From: Hydractinia symbiolongicarpus
Lineage: Eukaryota > Cnidaria > Hydrozoa > Anthoathecata > Hydractiniidae
NCBI RefSeq assembly: GCF_029227915.1
Contig: NC_079889.1
Location: 8,120,001-8,184,000 of the forward strand
DNA length: 64,000 nucleotides
Direction of reading: 5' to 3'
The position numbers were made by a program, and so were the translations under genes. The notes beneath the pieces are model-generated. The model saw nothing but the letters and a program-made list of their open reading frames with translations, had not been told where the DNA came from and did no database searches. Below, in pieces: positions 23,801 through 34,987 of the stretch (positions within the stretch are counted from its first letter, which is position 1; each line of letters begins with the position of its first letter).

Positions 23801-26800
23801 TTGAGAAGTCAAATCAGAAACATTTGTACTAAAATCATAAAATAATTAAGAAACCCAGGTTTAATAAAACCTTAGCTTAGTTTTTATGAAACTTGTAACT
23901 GAGAGACTTCGTAATTACAGGAATGGACAACATGTTCATCATTGTTGATGCCATGGAAAGTGTAGATCCAGACATCCAGGGTCCAGAACGTTTAGTAATT
24001 GGTATGAAGCACATTGGAGGGTCCATTACCATGACGACTACAACGGATTTGGTGGCTTTTGCAGTCTCTACCGTTAGTGACTTCCCTGGCGTCCATTTAT
24101 TTTGCGTTTATGCTGCTTTGTCAATTTTATTCGCATACCTGATGTTGATCACGCTCTTTGTGGCGTTGCTTACCGCCGACATTCATCGGATTGAAAACGG
24201 GAAAAGAGACTTGTGCCCTTGCTATCAAGCGGTGGGATACCCAAGTGGCAATCCTTGGGATAAAGAGGACGACAGACTTTCTAAAAAGGTAAGAATATGT
24301 TTTTCTGAATGGGTATCCACGACGACGTTTTTGTCATCTTATCAAATAGACGATTTCGAAAGATTATAATTTCGCAGGAAGTTAATTCTAGGATGGTTTG
24401 TTTTGAACAAAAAATATTGTTTGTTGGATAAATTCATTATGAGTTTTTTTTTAAAAAACGTTTCATAAGGAAAAAGGAAGAGCAAAAACCCTTAAACTAC
24501 AAACAATAGAAGATTTTGTAGTTTTTTACTGAAACTTGATATCGTCATGTAATTGTGGTTTAACAAAAATCTTAAGGTGAAAAACCCTTGCAGTTGTAGA
24601 CATATTTAGAAAAGACGGCCCGCAGGTGACCTTCACTGCTAGTTGAAATCTTAACATTAATAAGTCTCGCAAAAAAAACATGGCGATTTTCTAGTGTAGA
24701 ATTGCTTTTTATCAGATATTCTAAAAGGATACGTGAAAAAAAATTTTCTCTATTCCAAATGCAAAATTTTCGCTAACGAGCATTAAAATCAATTTTAATT
24801 GTTCAACTTCAACCAAACCCTGCTGCAATTTTATTTCTTTTTGTTTGTGTTCAGGTGTATCCCAATACAGAAATTTTATGTTTTTAATCATTTATAGAAA
24901 CTGTAGACTGACTTGGACTCAACTAGAAACGGCATGCATTTTTTTTTGATGTCTCGACTAACAAAATGTGCACGGAACATTTCATAAAAAAGACAATTAA
25001 AAAAAATAGGGCGTATGTGTCAAAAAACTCTTGTATTATTATTTTTTTTAGTACTTAATGAAGTGGGGTGCCTTAATCATGACAACACCGATGAAAGTGG
25101 TTGTCTTTCTTGCCGCATGTGGCTTATTAGCTGCTGGTGTTTATGGAACAACAGAAATCACGCAAAAATTCGAGTGGAAAAAACTAGGAAGGGATGGTTC
25201 TTATTTTCGAGATTTCGCCGAAGCAAGAGATGAGAGTTTCCCAGCTGGTTATGACGTTTCGATCATTATTCCGGCCGGCAACGATTACAGTAAGAACGAA
25301 ACGAGAGAACAGGTTAAACACATTGACGTAATAGCCAAAGAAAACACACGATATGAAGCTATGACTCTTAACTGGTTAAGAGATTACGAAAAATGGTTGC
25401 TCAATGTACCAGGATCTTCGTTTGAAGCCAGCTGGAACGATTTTTTGAAAGATGCACCTATGTACGAACAGGATGTAAATTACAAAGACGGAAAATTCGG
25501 AGAATCGCGTGTTATTATCTTCTATGAAAATGACAATGACGCTATTAACCAAGCTGAAGCCATGAAAACCATTCGAACAGACCTAGAAGAAAAGTCAAAC
25601 CTCACAGGCGTGTACCCGATCTCCATCATGTTCATCTACGCCGAACAATTTGCCGCCGTGTTGGATGACACAATCCGGAATTTAGCTATTTGCGCCGGTA
25701 CGATTTTAATAATCACCTTACCGTATCTAACTCATCCAGGCATTACAGCATTAGTGTTCTTGAGTTTCACCAGCTTACTGTTTGAGTTACTCGCTTTGAT
25801 GACTGCATGGAATGTTTCACTGGATGTGATTGCTATGATCATCATCATTATGGCTATTGGATTCTCCGTCGATTATACTTGTCATATCGCGCATGCGTAC
25901 ATGATATCACAGAAAAATACACCGGAAGAGAGAGTAATAGACGCACTTGGGACAATGGGTACCAGTGTACTCAATGGAGGTACTGTTTTGATATCCTACA
26001 ATGTTCTTCATGTCTGTCAATTCTATTTTGTGTGTCGTCAGACAATTTAACTGGTGTCTATAAACACTTCTTTACACATTTTTTCTTTGTCGTTTACTGA
26101 TGCGGGGATAAAACTCTTCTTCTTCTATCTTCAAACAGTAAATATGTATTAACCACGTATAAAATCAGTGGCTAAGAAACGCCGGCAAAGAGTTCTTAGC
26201 AAACTCGTTCTTTTCCAGGTGTTGGATTTTCCTTTTTAATATTTTTTTTCCATAGATTCTACCTCATACAGAAGGTTGCTTTCTATTAAAGCGTGCACAG
26301 TCGCAGCTATTAGCTTGCGTTAAATCGCGTTAATTTTTGTCACGCAAATTTCACGCTTATCTCAGAGTTAATTTTTTTTTTTTTTTTACATATATTTGCC
26401 ACAAATAAATAAATAAACTTACAACAACACCAAAATAAAATAAAAAGTTATTAACAATTTACAGGTCAACATGGTTTCACTTATAATTAACACACTTGAT
26501 TATTCAGGATCGAATGAGTGATACAACATTTCCGAGTTCCATATCTGTCAGCTGGTGGTCCCGAGCGAAGGATCTGCAACCTCTCAGGCAAAGTAGTGTT
26601 GATCGCAGCAGACTAAAGGAAATTTTAGTTCTAATAAACTTCGTGGCTTCTGCGAATCTGATGTTTCTTTTTTCTGAAATCATTTCAGACAGTCTCTGAT
26701 AAAATCGTTTACACTCTCTTCCCATACCACCGTTTGTTGCAAAAACAAGGGGAGTTAATGTTCCATTTTCTACTTGCATAACTCTTTCGTTGTATCCTCT

Positions 26801-29800
26801 CTTCTTCTCTTCTTCGTTTTTCTTGAAGCATTTGTCAAGAGAAAGACCCTTGTATCTCAGAGCGTTGAGGTCAAAGACCCGTACATCTAAAAATACTCGT
26901 TGACCAGGGGTCCAAAAACCGACTGCGCTGACGTCTAATCGTGCTTCCTGTGATAAAATACCGTTTTGATGGATTCCTTCACCGCTTAAACGTAACAGCA
27001 ATGGTTCCTTTCTCACATCTTTACATACTTCCTCCAGTAATTTACCTGTAATATCTCGTATCTCATTGTGTCGTAAAGAGACGTAGCCACCTTTCTTGCA
27101 TGATAGCGCATGTGTAACATTAAATTTGCTTCCACACACGCATTCTGATGGAAGTTTCGGGATTGTCCAATCGTATCGCAAACGTAGAGCGTCAAAAAAC
27201 TGCTCCTTGTTCAGATCATAGTTCAGCTCTTTAATTGGTAAAGTTGTAAGCCAATTTGATACACCACTCTCCATATTTGACTCGTTCAATCGTGCAGCTT
27301 CAGGTGTCATACGTAATTGTAGATTTTTCAACTTTTCCAGATTCTGTTGTCTCCGGTTGTTTTTTACTGCCGTCAATGATACTATTTCTTCATCAACAAC
27401 ATTTTTACGAAGAATTACGTTCTTCAAAGAAGCAGTTATGCTTTCTGAGTTTCGTAGCTCTGTGGGCGCTCGTTCAATGGGATTGATAATTCCCAAACCA
27501 CCAAGTCGAGGAGGCAAAGACAGGAGTGTGCGTTCATCATCGTTTACAATGTGTCCACCAGTAATAGCAGGTAGCAATCGATGTCGTATGATTTCTTCAA
27601 GTGGATTCAGATACTTCTCAATCCCAGGTATTGTTCTGAGAAAGAATGAAAATTTGTGTTGATAACCACTTGTGTAACAGGCATAAGCAGCTTGTGGCTG
27701 TGATAGCGCAATATCTGAAAGTAAAGATATCTCCTTCACCCAGTTCGTTACCATTTTTTCACAGTACTCCTTCCTGAAGCTGTCACTTCCGATCGAGGCG
27801 CCAAGATGTCTTTCACCATCAGTACATATCTGGATATTCGTGCCCTCAAAAGTCGCTTTCGCCAGTTGTTCGTGTCCTGGTTTTACAATTAGGCAAGATT
27901 TGTGAGGTTGTGGATTGTAACCGAACAATGGTCCAATTTGCATCAATCTATCCCACCACACTTTCAAATTTCTACATTTTCCACCTGCACTAACGTCATC
28001 AGCGAAAGCAGCAACAGTAGTTTCAAATATTTCGTCAGCCATCAGATTAAGTAGGGGTGTTAGACCAATTGCGTATATTGCCATCCCTAGCGGATCACCC
28101 TGCGTAGTACCCTCCTTGGATCTTATTTCTTTACTTCCAATGATGAAAAGCCTCGCATGAAATCTATAGCAATTGATGACATAACATGCAATAGTCGGGC
28201 AAACAATCTTGACGTTGTGCAGGAGTGCTTCTCTGTTGATACTATTGAAGGCATTTGCTGCATCAACAAGTAAAACAGCCTCTGTTTCTTCACTGTCAAA
28301 TACCTCCCTCATCGCGTGGATTGCCGCTTCACTGCCAGACTTCTGACCCGAGCACATCTGAATTTCCGCACTTGATTTAAGGACGTCTTTCTGAAGAACT
28401 GCCATCACTACCTTGCCACATATTCTTCGCAAGACTTCTCCAACACCAATTGGTCTTACTCCAGGTTTTTTGTCTAGAGGTACGAGTCTGCAAGCAGTAA
28501 ATGCTTCAAGCGATTGATCTTGAACATTTTCTATACATAACTTCTTTATAACGTTGGCTATAGCTCTTCTTAAATCCAAACCGCATTCACCAAAAACCTT
28601 TGAAGTTAAAGGCTTTCTCCATCCATCTGCGTCCATCCCAGAAGGCCCGGAGCCTCCTTTTGTTACTTGAGCTGCTTTCAATACGTACGTGTCATCAATG
28701 ACGTCATATACAATCGGATTAACCATTGATAACGGTCCTTGCAATATAACGTCTTCCTTCGCTTGTTCGCCTGGTGGATGTTTAACTCGTAATAAATTGA
28801 ATGTTTCGTCATTTAAAGGAAGAATGCCACCTGCCATGTTGTTTGTTAATAATTTGATTGCTCCATTCACATTTCCAATCTGCATGAGATCTTTAAACTT
28901 TCTCGAAACAACTTCTATGTTTCTTCTCTCGGTTGGTTTAGGCAATCGTGATTGAAGCATTTCACATTCATCGCAGAGTGCTTGAAAATCGCCTTTGTTC
29001 CACCATTCTAGTCTTCGTTGTAATGCGTTAACATGGTCTTTGCTTTTCGAGTTTTTTGACGGCTTCTGAAGTAATAGAGCTGGCATTACGTGTACTGCTT
29101 TTAACGCAATACATTTGATTGGGCTATTTTCCACCCAGCTATTCAATAGTCTAGTTACTTCTCGAAGAAAGTTTTTTCCAGTAGCACCATTTGGAAGCAT
29201 GAACAAATTTCGCCTCCAAAATACAATTTTCTCATAACAAGAATTAATTTGATCAATCGCATCTGTACCTCTAACGTTACCCCAATAAAACCGTTCTGGT
29301 TGCGTTTGTTGTAGAATGCGTTCATTCATATCATTTCGAGGGTCTGTAGATTGTTCTTCTGCTGGAAGTCCAATTTTAACTTTGCATTGCCGCAAATGTT
29401 GGAGCACTCCTCTGTGGGTTCTGAAACGTTTGTGGCACTGGTGACACGGAAATCGCAATTCGTCAATACCATTTGTATTTGCATTCCCATTTGTGTTGCT
29501 AACTTCATTAACTTCATTAACTTCATTATCCTTTCTGTTCATCTTCTTCTTTTAACGTATCGTAAACTTCTCGTGCATTAATCAATATGTTTCAGCAATT
29601 CTATGCGTAGAGACAATGCAGAAGTAAATTTGCCGATTTACCGTTAACGGAAAGACGTCCGCCATCTTTGAAGTCATTGTAATGACTCTCAGAGTTAATC
29701 AAGTTGAGTATTTAGTGCAAGCGAAAGTAACGCTGACTCAATTCATTTTCTTGACGAAATGTGTCTAATCAATATCGCGAAGGACGTTTTATTATGAATT

Positions 29801-31323
29801 TTATGAGGCGAATTAAAAGAAAAAGACATATTCAAAATTGAAAACAGTCAAGATCTTACAACTTAAAACGACGGCAATGTGGAGAATTAATATCACTATC
29901 TTCTCGAAGAATTATGTATAATATTTTAAACATTTATAGGTGCTGCTTGATATTTAGCATGCGCGGTAACTTGAGTTGAAACAGGTGCACTAATTAGTAA
30001 TCCATTGGGCGTTAAAAAAAATTAACTCCAACACTTTCTTAATGCAAATTAACGCCAAATAAAAACCAAGTTTTATAGCACTTAAAAGTCAATGCTGAAT
30101 ATTCTCAACTTACATAAAGACGGTAGTTTTAATCATTAAAAACAATTAAAAATCTAATTTTTTTAAAAAAACAACAACACTTAATACGCTTGGAAGTTCA
30201 CTTGCTTTAACTTTCAACGCTACCAAAATACAAACGTTGCGACGAAAAATTGTTGTAAAGCCCATACCCAGCTACAAATTATTAGTTATTATTACTGCGG
30301 TTATAATTAATGGTATGTTTGGCGTCCATCAAATTACAAATATTTCTTTTTAGGTGTGAGTACCTTCCTTGGTATGCTTATTACGGCATTCTCTGGCGCC
30401 GAAGGGTTCCGTATTTTCTTCAAAATGGTGTTTGGTATTGTACTGCTTGGTTTGATACATGGTCTTATATTTCTACCAGTACTACTGTCAAGTAAGTCTC
30501 TTTTTTTGCCTGAAACAAAAAGCGTAGGCTGCGAGAAAGTTGGGCGAAACAACATACCAAATCGATCTGCATTAATTTAAACTAATTAAGGCTAGGGGTT
30601 TTAGGGCTTCTCGGATCCAGAAGAAGGAGTGAGGTGATGTCCTAGACTCTATATATTTTCCCCTATATATCTTCTATAGTGGTTGAGCTATCACGTTTTG
30701 GGCCAATAGGACTCGTTTTCGTTGCTATGACAATCACAAAGAAATGTTTTGGCTAAAAATATGTGTCACAAAACGTTATTAATAGAGATATACAAAAAAT
30801 CACACAAGTTCAAGACTTTTTACACAAGTTCTACATAACCCCTCAACCATTATACCCAATATTTCGAGGATCCATCAAGAAACCTTGATATTTTTTAATT
30901 ATAGTCTTTATCCGACGTGATTTACGAGAGGACATGAGAATATTTATTGAGAAACATGACGAAAAAGAACGTCGCAAATCAAAACGACGAATGTCGCATC
31001 TGTCAGAGAACGAAAAAAGAAAGCAATCACTCGCTTACAGAAAGCAAAGTACTACGTCTCCACAACATTCGCAGGGTGGTCACTCGGACGAACATGCCTC
31101 CAACGGACATACGCCCAACGGGAATGCATCAAATGGTGGTCCACCGGAAGGTTATCCACCCCCTGACTATGAAATGACCGACCAAGTCGAGTTGAGACAT
31201 GTCAGAAAGCTGGACAGCGCAAATGGTAATTATCCCGATATGGAAAACGCAAATAATGTTGGTTCTCCAAATTCGGCTTACGAAAAAGATGAATTGCCGG
31301 TTTATTATAACGTCACAAAATAA
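20893..31323 (+). CDS. Patched-domain protein A (PTCHD/PTR-like, SSD), six exons
   Basis: Predicted exons are 20893-20897, 22163-23205, 23921-24288, 25052-25979, 30354-30491 and 30905-31323. All have GT/AG borders and together give 2901 nt, encoding 966 aa. The layout is that of patched/dispatched RND transporters: TM1 about 43-60, a large extracellular loop with Asn-x-Ser/Thr sites, a TM2-TM6 sterol-sensing block from about 277, a second loop, and TM7-TM12. TM4 carries the family acid in GIGMDNMF (D352) and TM10 carries it in GFSVDYTC (D746). These are the residues thought to couple cation flow to lipid export in the family. Length fits PTCHD proteins. The cytoplasmic tail is Ser/Asn/Gly/His-rich with a PPDY (PPxY) site at about 913-916, and GSPNSAYE close to the end. 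Gene B is its tandem paralogue. The substrate is unknown; sterol or lipid is inferred from the family. Confidence 0.88.
20953..21140 (+). mobile_element. Degenerate Helitron-like element in intron 1
   Basis: It begins TCTATATCTATATTATCGCTG and carries 'gtctctctgtct'. Near its end it has 'cgggcgaaaatctg...ccagtggaattctccacaggctaacaactt', a decayed form of the hairpin and CTAG end of the copies at 1396 and 8469. It abuts the foldback element at 21152. Confidence 0.4.
21152..21964. mobile_element. 813-bp foldback element with long inverted arms
   Basis: The outer 33 bp (ACTAGTCGATAARGCCCGTG and onward) are inverted copies with one mismatch. Inverted similarity continues inward for more than 200 bp per arm, for example 'aaaaatgaaaaagaagc', 'gacgtcagc' and 'attttgctgacgtcagcaaa' in both arms. 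Each end contains its own small hairpin (CCCGTGGAAAAATCCACKGGG-like). There is no ORF. It lies in intron 1 of gene A. Relics of the family lie near 940-1330 and 38220-38410. Confidence 0.75.
23324..23541. repeat. 41-bp minisatellite in intron 2 of gene A
   Basis: Six copies with a period of 40-41 bp, marked by ATGGGCGGTTTCAA or variants at about 23324, 23364, 23405, 23446, 23485 and 23526. The spacers share 'acacacaacacccttcatgg'. The open frame across it is an artefact of the repeat. Confidence 0.85.
26373..29686 (-). mobile_element. Full-length R2-type non-LTR retrotransposon
   Basis: A 3.3-kb insertion in intron 4 of gene A, opposite to the gene. The 13-bp sequence TCTCAGAGTTAAT occurs immediately outside both ends (26360-26372 and 29687-29699) and is read as the target-site duplication. 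The 3' end on the minus strand is an A-run (T at 26372-26387). About 145 bp of 5' UTR and 115 bp of 3' UTR flank one intact ORF. Without the insertion the intron would be about 1.05 kb, close to the 993 bp of intron 4 in gene B. Intact ORF and perfect duplication suggest a recent insertion. Confidence 0.85.
26504..29542 (-). CDS. R2-like retrotransposon protein: zinc finger, RT, restriction-like endonuclease
   Basis: This 1012-aa single ORF performs target-primed reverse transcription. In order: an N-terminal CCHC zinc finger (C33, C36, H49, C53); a reverse transcriptase with motif A VDAANAF (D427), motif B GTTQGDPLGMAIYA and the catalytic box FADD (D515, D516); a C-terminal knuckle (C801, C803, H811, C815); and a restriction-like endonuclease with RHNEIRD (824-830), RLD (D870) and LDVRV (D886, R888). 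This order is that of R2/NeSL-group elements rather than APE-type LINEs. Two details differ from textbook R2: the knuckle begins C-x-C, and the active-site pair reads D-x-R where D/E-x-K is usual. A smaller Lys/Arg-rich region near 904-915 follows. The clade is not certain. Confidence 0.92.
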   Translation of the reverse strand: MNRKDNEVNEVNEVSNTNGNANTNGIDELRFPCHQCHKRFRTHRGVLQHLRQCKVKIGLPAEEQSTDPRNDMNERILQQTQPERFYWGNVRGTDAIDQINSCYEKIVFWRRNLFMLPNGATGKNFLREVTRLLNSWVENSPIKCIALKAVHVMPALLLQKPSKNSKSKDHVNALQRRLEWWNKGDFQALCDECEMLQSRLPKPTERRNIEVVSRKFKDLMQIGNVNGAIKLLTNNMAGGILPLNDETFNLLRVKHPPGEQAKEDVILQGPLSMVNPIVYDVIDDTYVLKAAQVTKGGSGPSGMDADGWRKPLTSKVFGECGLDLRRAIANVIKKLCIENVQDQSLEAFTACRLVPLDKKPGVRPIGVGEVLRRICGKVVMAVLQKDVLKSSAEIQMCSGQKSGSEAAIHAMREVFDSEETEAVLLVDAANAFNSINREALLHNVKIVCPTIACYVINCYRFHARLFIIGSKEIRSKEGTTQGDPLGMAIYAIGLTPLLNLMADEIFETTVAAFADDVSAGGKCRNLKVWWDRLMQIGPLFGYNPQPHKSCLIVKPGHEQLAKATFEGTNIQICTDGERHLGASIGSDSFRKEYCEKMVTNWVKEISLLSDIALSQPQAAYACYTSGYQHKFSFFLRTIPGIEKYLNPLEEIIRHRLLPAITGGHIVNDDERTLLSLPPRLGGLGIINPIERAPTELRNSESITASLKNVILRKNVVDEEIVSLTAVKNNRRQQNLEKLKNLQLRMTPEAARLNESNMESGVSNWLTTLPIKELNYDLNKEQFFDALRLRYDWTIPKLPSECVCGSKFNVTHALSCKKGGYVSLRHNEIRDITGKLLEEVCKDVRKEPLLLRLSGEGIHQNGILSQEARLDVSAVGFWTPGQRVFLDVRVFDLNALRYKGLSLDKCFKKNEEEKKRGYNERVMQVENGTLTPLVFATNGGMGRECKRFYQRLSEMISEKRNIRFAEATKFIRTKISFSLLRSTLLCLRGCRSFARDHQLTDMELGNVVSLIRS

Positions 31324-34300
31324 GATTTTAAATGTAACTAGTATTTTGAGGTTTCATTCGGTTGTCTTTGTGTGTTTGTCCTATTTAACTTAGTTGAACT
31401 TGGTTTTTAGAAAAACCAAGTAAAACTTATTTTCATAACTTTTTTATATTAAAGATCATTTTCACCAGAATGAAATTAACCACATGGTATATTGTATCCT
31501 GGGGCATACTTTATAACTAACCGATGCCAAAAGTTAAAAATACAAGATTTGTTACGTCCATGATACTGTTCTTACATAAACGCCCTTTATTACACCCATT
31601 TAGAGGAGTGGCGGACTAACTACTTAACCGCTGCTGTAGTTAAACAAAACAAGGACAGAATTGTAAGGAAGGTATGAAGTTTTATTCCAGAAGTCTTATT
31701 TGGCAGGAGCTAAATTGAACGTAGTAGTCCACAACTTATCGCGCAAAGAAATGTCGGAAAAGGTGACAAAATTTGAAATGATGTATTGAATACACAATTA
31801 TGAAATCTATAGTCTAGATTGTTTTAAATGCTTTTTTTCGTCTACATAGAAAAGAAACTTATGGCAAAAAACATAAACATGGATTCTTAAAAACAGAAAC
31901 AAATTTTCTCTGGATGACGAATAACTACTCCGACAAATATATATTTTTTTGTTATTGTCTGACATTTTTTTATCTGATGAGGTATTTTATATATCCGATA
32001 ATTCCCAGCCTGGGAAACGTCTATGTCCGCACAGAACAGATTTTTAAGATGAGCACTGAAGTATTGATACTAGAAATACAGCTGTATTTAAAATAAAATT
32101 GTAAAAATTTTGTACAAGTTTTACCAACGTATGATTCGTGTTGTTTTTCATTTTCCATTTTCGCCGACAATCATTCGTCTTCAAACCCGATGTCTACATT
32201 CCTGCTGCTTCAACGTTGGTGAACATGAGAATTCCTGGATAAGAAATTAAATTCTTTTTTATAAAGGCATCCAATTTGATATCTACAAGTGGTCACGAGT
32301 TATAGCTAATAGGTAGCAGAAAGGTATTTGCCAATTGGCGTACTTCGTAGTGTAAGGGTTAAATAACTTTCGTTGTTGAAGACTGGTAAGGTTTTTCTTG
32401 GTAGTGATCAATGTACAACCTAAGTGAATTTACCATATTGCCAATGAAATACACTTGCTTGAGCCGGACCAGAACTCTCCTTATTTGATACACGCAGCCA
32501 CAAGATACACTGCGTATAACATAATGGTTATAGCCAAACTTGTACGGTGAGGTGAAAATGTTATGGATGTTCCAAGTACACGTTGGTTGAATCGTAAAAG
32601 TAGTTCTATTCTGTTGATCAGAAAAAGGTGTGGGGTTTGGTCCTTTCGTCCTCTAAATTATAATTTCGAACGAAAATGTATAAATATATTTATCTTATCA
32701 GTAAAATAATAGTCAGTGATTTGATAAAAAGTTGAACCAAGAGCAGACATAACTCTCTCTATACTAAATCGTGATTTATGCCCATTTTGAAGAAATCAAA
32801 AAATATTTATGTGATAAAAAAAGCTTAAAATTAGCTATAGACTATCTTGAGAAGTACAATAAAATAAAAAACACAGAGATATATATTTTTTTTTTTTAGC
32901 TATTTTTTAGTTTCAGAATTTAGACGAACTTTGCCACACGCACGTGGTTTCGTCTACGGCTACCAGTTTTGGGTACTGCGGGAAATCCGTTCACTGCCAG
33001 GCAGTCTGTTAGGGATGCGCAAGATAGCTCTACTTCAATATGACTTAAATCGATTATACTCGCCCACCATGATCAGAGGTCCGATCATGTGACGCACAGA
33101 TTGTCATGATAAATATTCATTTGTAGCAGGTCAAACTAACGGAACTATTCACCTTTCCTATTTGCGTGTAAAGCAAAGTTGAAAATATTTTGAAAACAAA
33201 TCTCAAAATAAATACGAAGATATTTGTGGCAAGCGTTAAATAGTAACTAAAAATGATTGAAATAAATATTTGGATTATAACCTCAAAATGTTTCAAGCGA
33301 AACGTCGCTCTAAAAGTTTGTTACATGAGCTTGCAAAAGAGATATAAATTCACACAACATTTTTTCATGGCAGCTGGAGAAACTTTTTGTTGTGAAAGAG
33401 GGTAAAGGTGGCTTGCCTTATTGTATTGATCATATCTAATGTTGAACAATTACAAAAACACATCGACAATTTTTTTTACGCGACCATACAGGCAACCGTT
33501 TTATTTACTTTCTTTTTCTTATTAAATATTAAGAGTCAATAAATATATTTTATTGCAAAAAAGTATGTCAAATATTTTGTTTTGAAACCTTATGCTAAAC
33601 ACGAGAAAGGAAATTAGGGAACAAATTGGACTTAATGTTACGTTTGGAAGAAAAAAAAGTAATTGTAAAAAAGGCGATAAAGATTTCTCTAAATTATGAA
33701 AGACGGTGGGTAGATACTTCATGTATGCTTTTTCCAATCAATATAATAACGCATGCTCAATAATGCTACTATTTCGTTCAGAAGTTGCACGATGTTATGT
33801 GAATTCGGATGGTAGTACCTAGTCCACTATCAAAACATATCACCGATGTCTACATTAGGTGAAAGGCCTTTTCCTGCTAGGCTATTATGGGACTCCTCAA
33901 TGCTAGGGGACAGTGGGAAGGGGGCTGATAATCCTGCTCTGTAATTTATACAGGTTTTTTATTCGTTAATCAAAAGTGTCACCCAGACTTTAAGTAACAA
34001 CTTGGTCAAAAAAACTACAGATGTTGATATTTTGCCAATGACGTCATCAAATGCGCAGAAATGAGAACATAATGGTTAAAAATTGTGATTTGTAAAAAAT
34101 TTGTGTAGTAATTGCTTGGTATTTTGTAAAACTTATAAATGGGCCGACAGTTTGACTTGATGTGTGACATAAATAAAGGCGAGGTTGGAGCACACGTTAA
34201 GGTGAGAGGACTCTGTTACAGTGTAGAGCCATTGGGGCAACGATAAAATGTGAAGCGACTGGCTGTGTGAGAAACAACTGTCTACAAAAAGAAAATAGGC

Positions 34301-34840
34301 CACCTAAATACATTTTTAACCATTACCGACGATGAAATGTTTAATATATTAATACATCGCAACTAGAAATTTGGATTTTTCACAATGAAAACCAGATAAC
34401 ACTATGTTAAAATTATTATCAAATAAATAAATAAAAAGTTAAAACAAGAATACAGTGTAAAAAAATACAAAAACAGTTTTAATAAAAAAAATAAAGCAGC
34501 TGATATCCGGTAATAACAATCTGTGTCTCGTTTTTTTAGTTTTCTTGGCACAAGATGTATGCGACAAACAATCAGTAGTTATGATGGTTCAAAATTGTGG
34601 ACTTGATTGTGATTATATTTTACTTCATTTTAGAAGAAAATTCAAGAACTTAGTTTTCTAAAAACTTCTTTTTTTCTATCTAAATGAAAGTTCAGCCTGT
34701 GATTTTGAATTTAACAACTTCTTAATTTTGCGATTATTTTAATTTCAAAGTTTTATGCTGATGCTGTTGCCAAACAATCAACAGCTCACATTCTATCATA
34801 ACAATGAATGGATTCTGTATAACTATGGTATGTTGATTGG

Positions 34841-34987
34841 CAATCTCGTTCCCAGCACCTGTTGTCTCTTTTTTATCTCGGGACGGCGAGACGAAAAGAT
34901 ACAAGGGGGACGAGGTTGGCTGATTGGCTGAACATAAAAGTGCTGACACATAATTATTGCTTAAAGTGACCAACCTCGTCCCCGGGG
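34841..34987. mobile_element. Small MITE with CAACCTCGTCCCC ends
   Basis: It begins CAATCTCGTTCCCAGCACC and continues TGTTGTCTCTTTTTT. The inverted end GGGGGACGAGGTTGG lies at 34906-34920, and another arm, CCAACCTCGTCCCCGGGG, at 34970-34987. The same family, with the same 'acctgttgtctcttttt' core, lies at 52424-52527. Confidence 0.5.

Noticed and set aside
28689-28955. 88-codon plus-strand frame opposite the R2-like ORF
   Set aside because: Antisense shadow of the retrotransposon protein.
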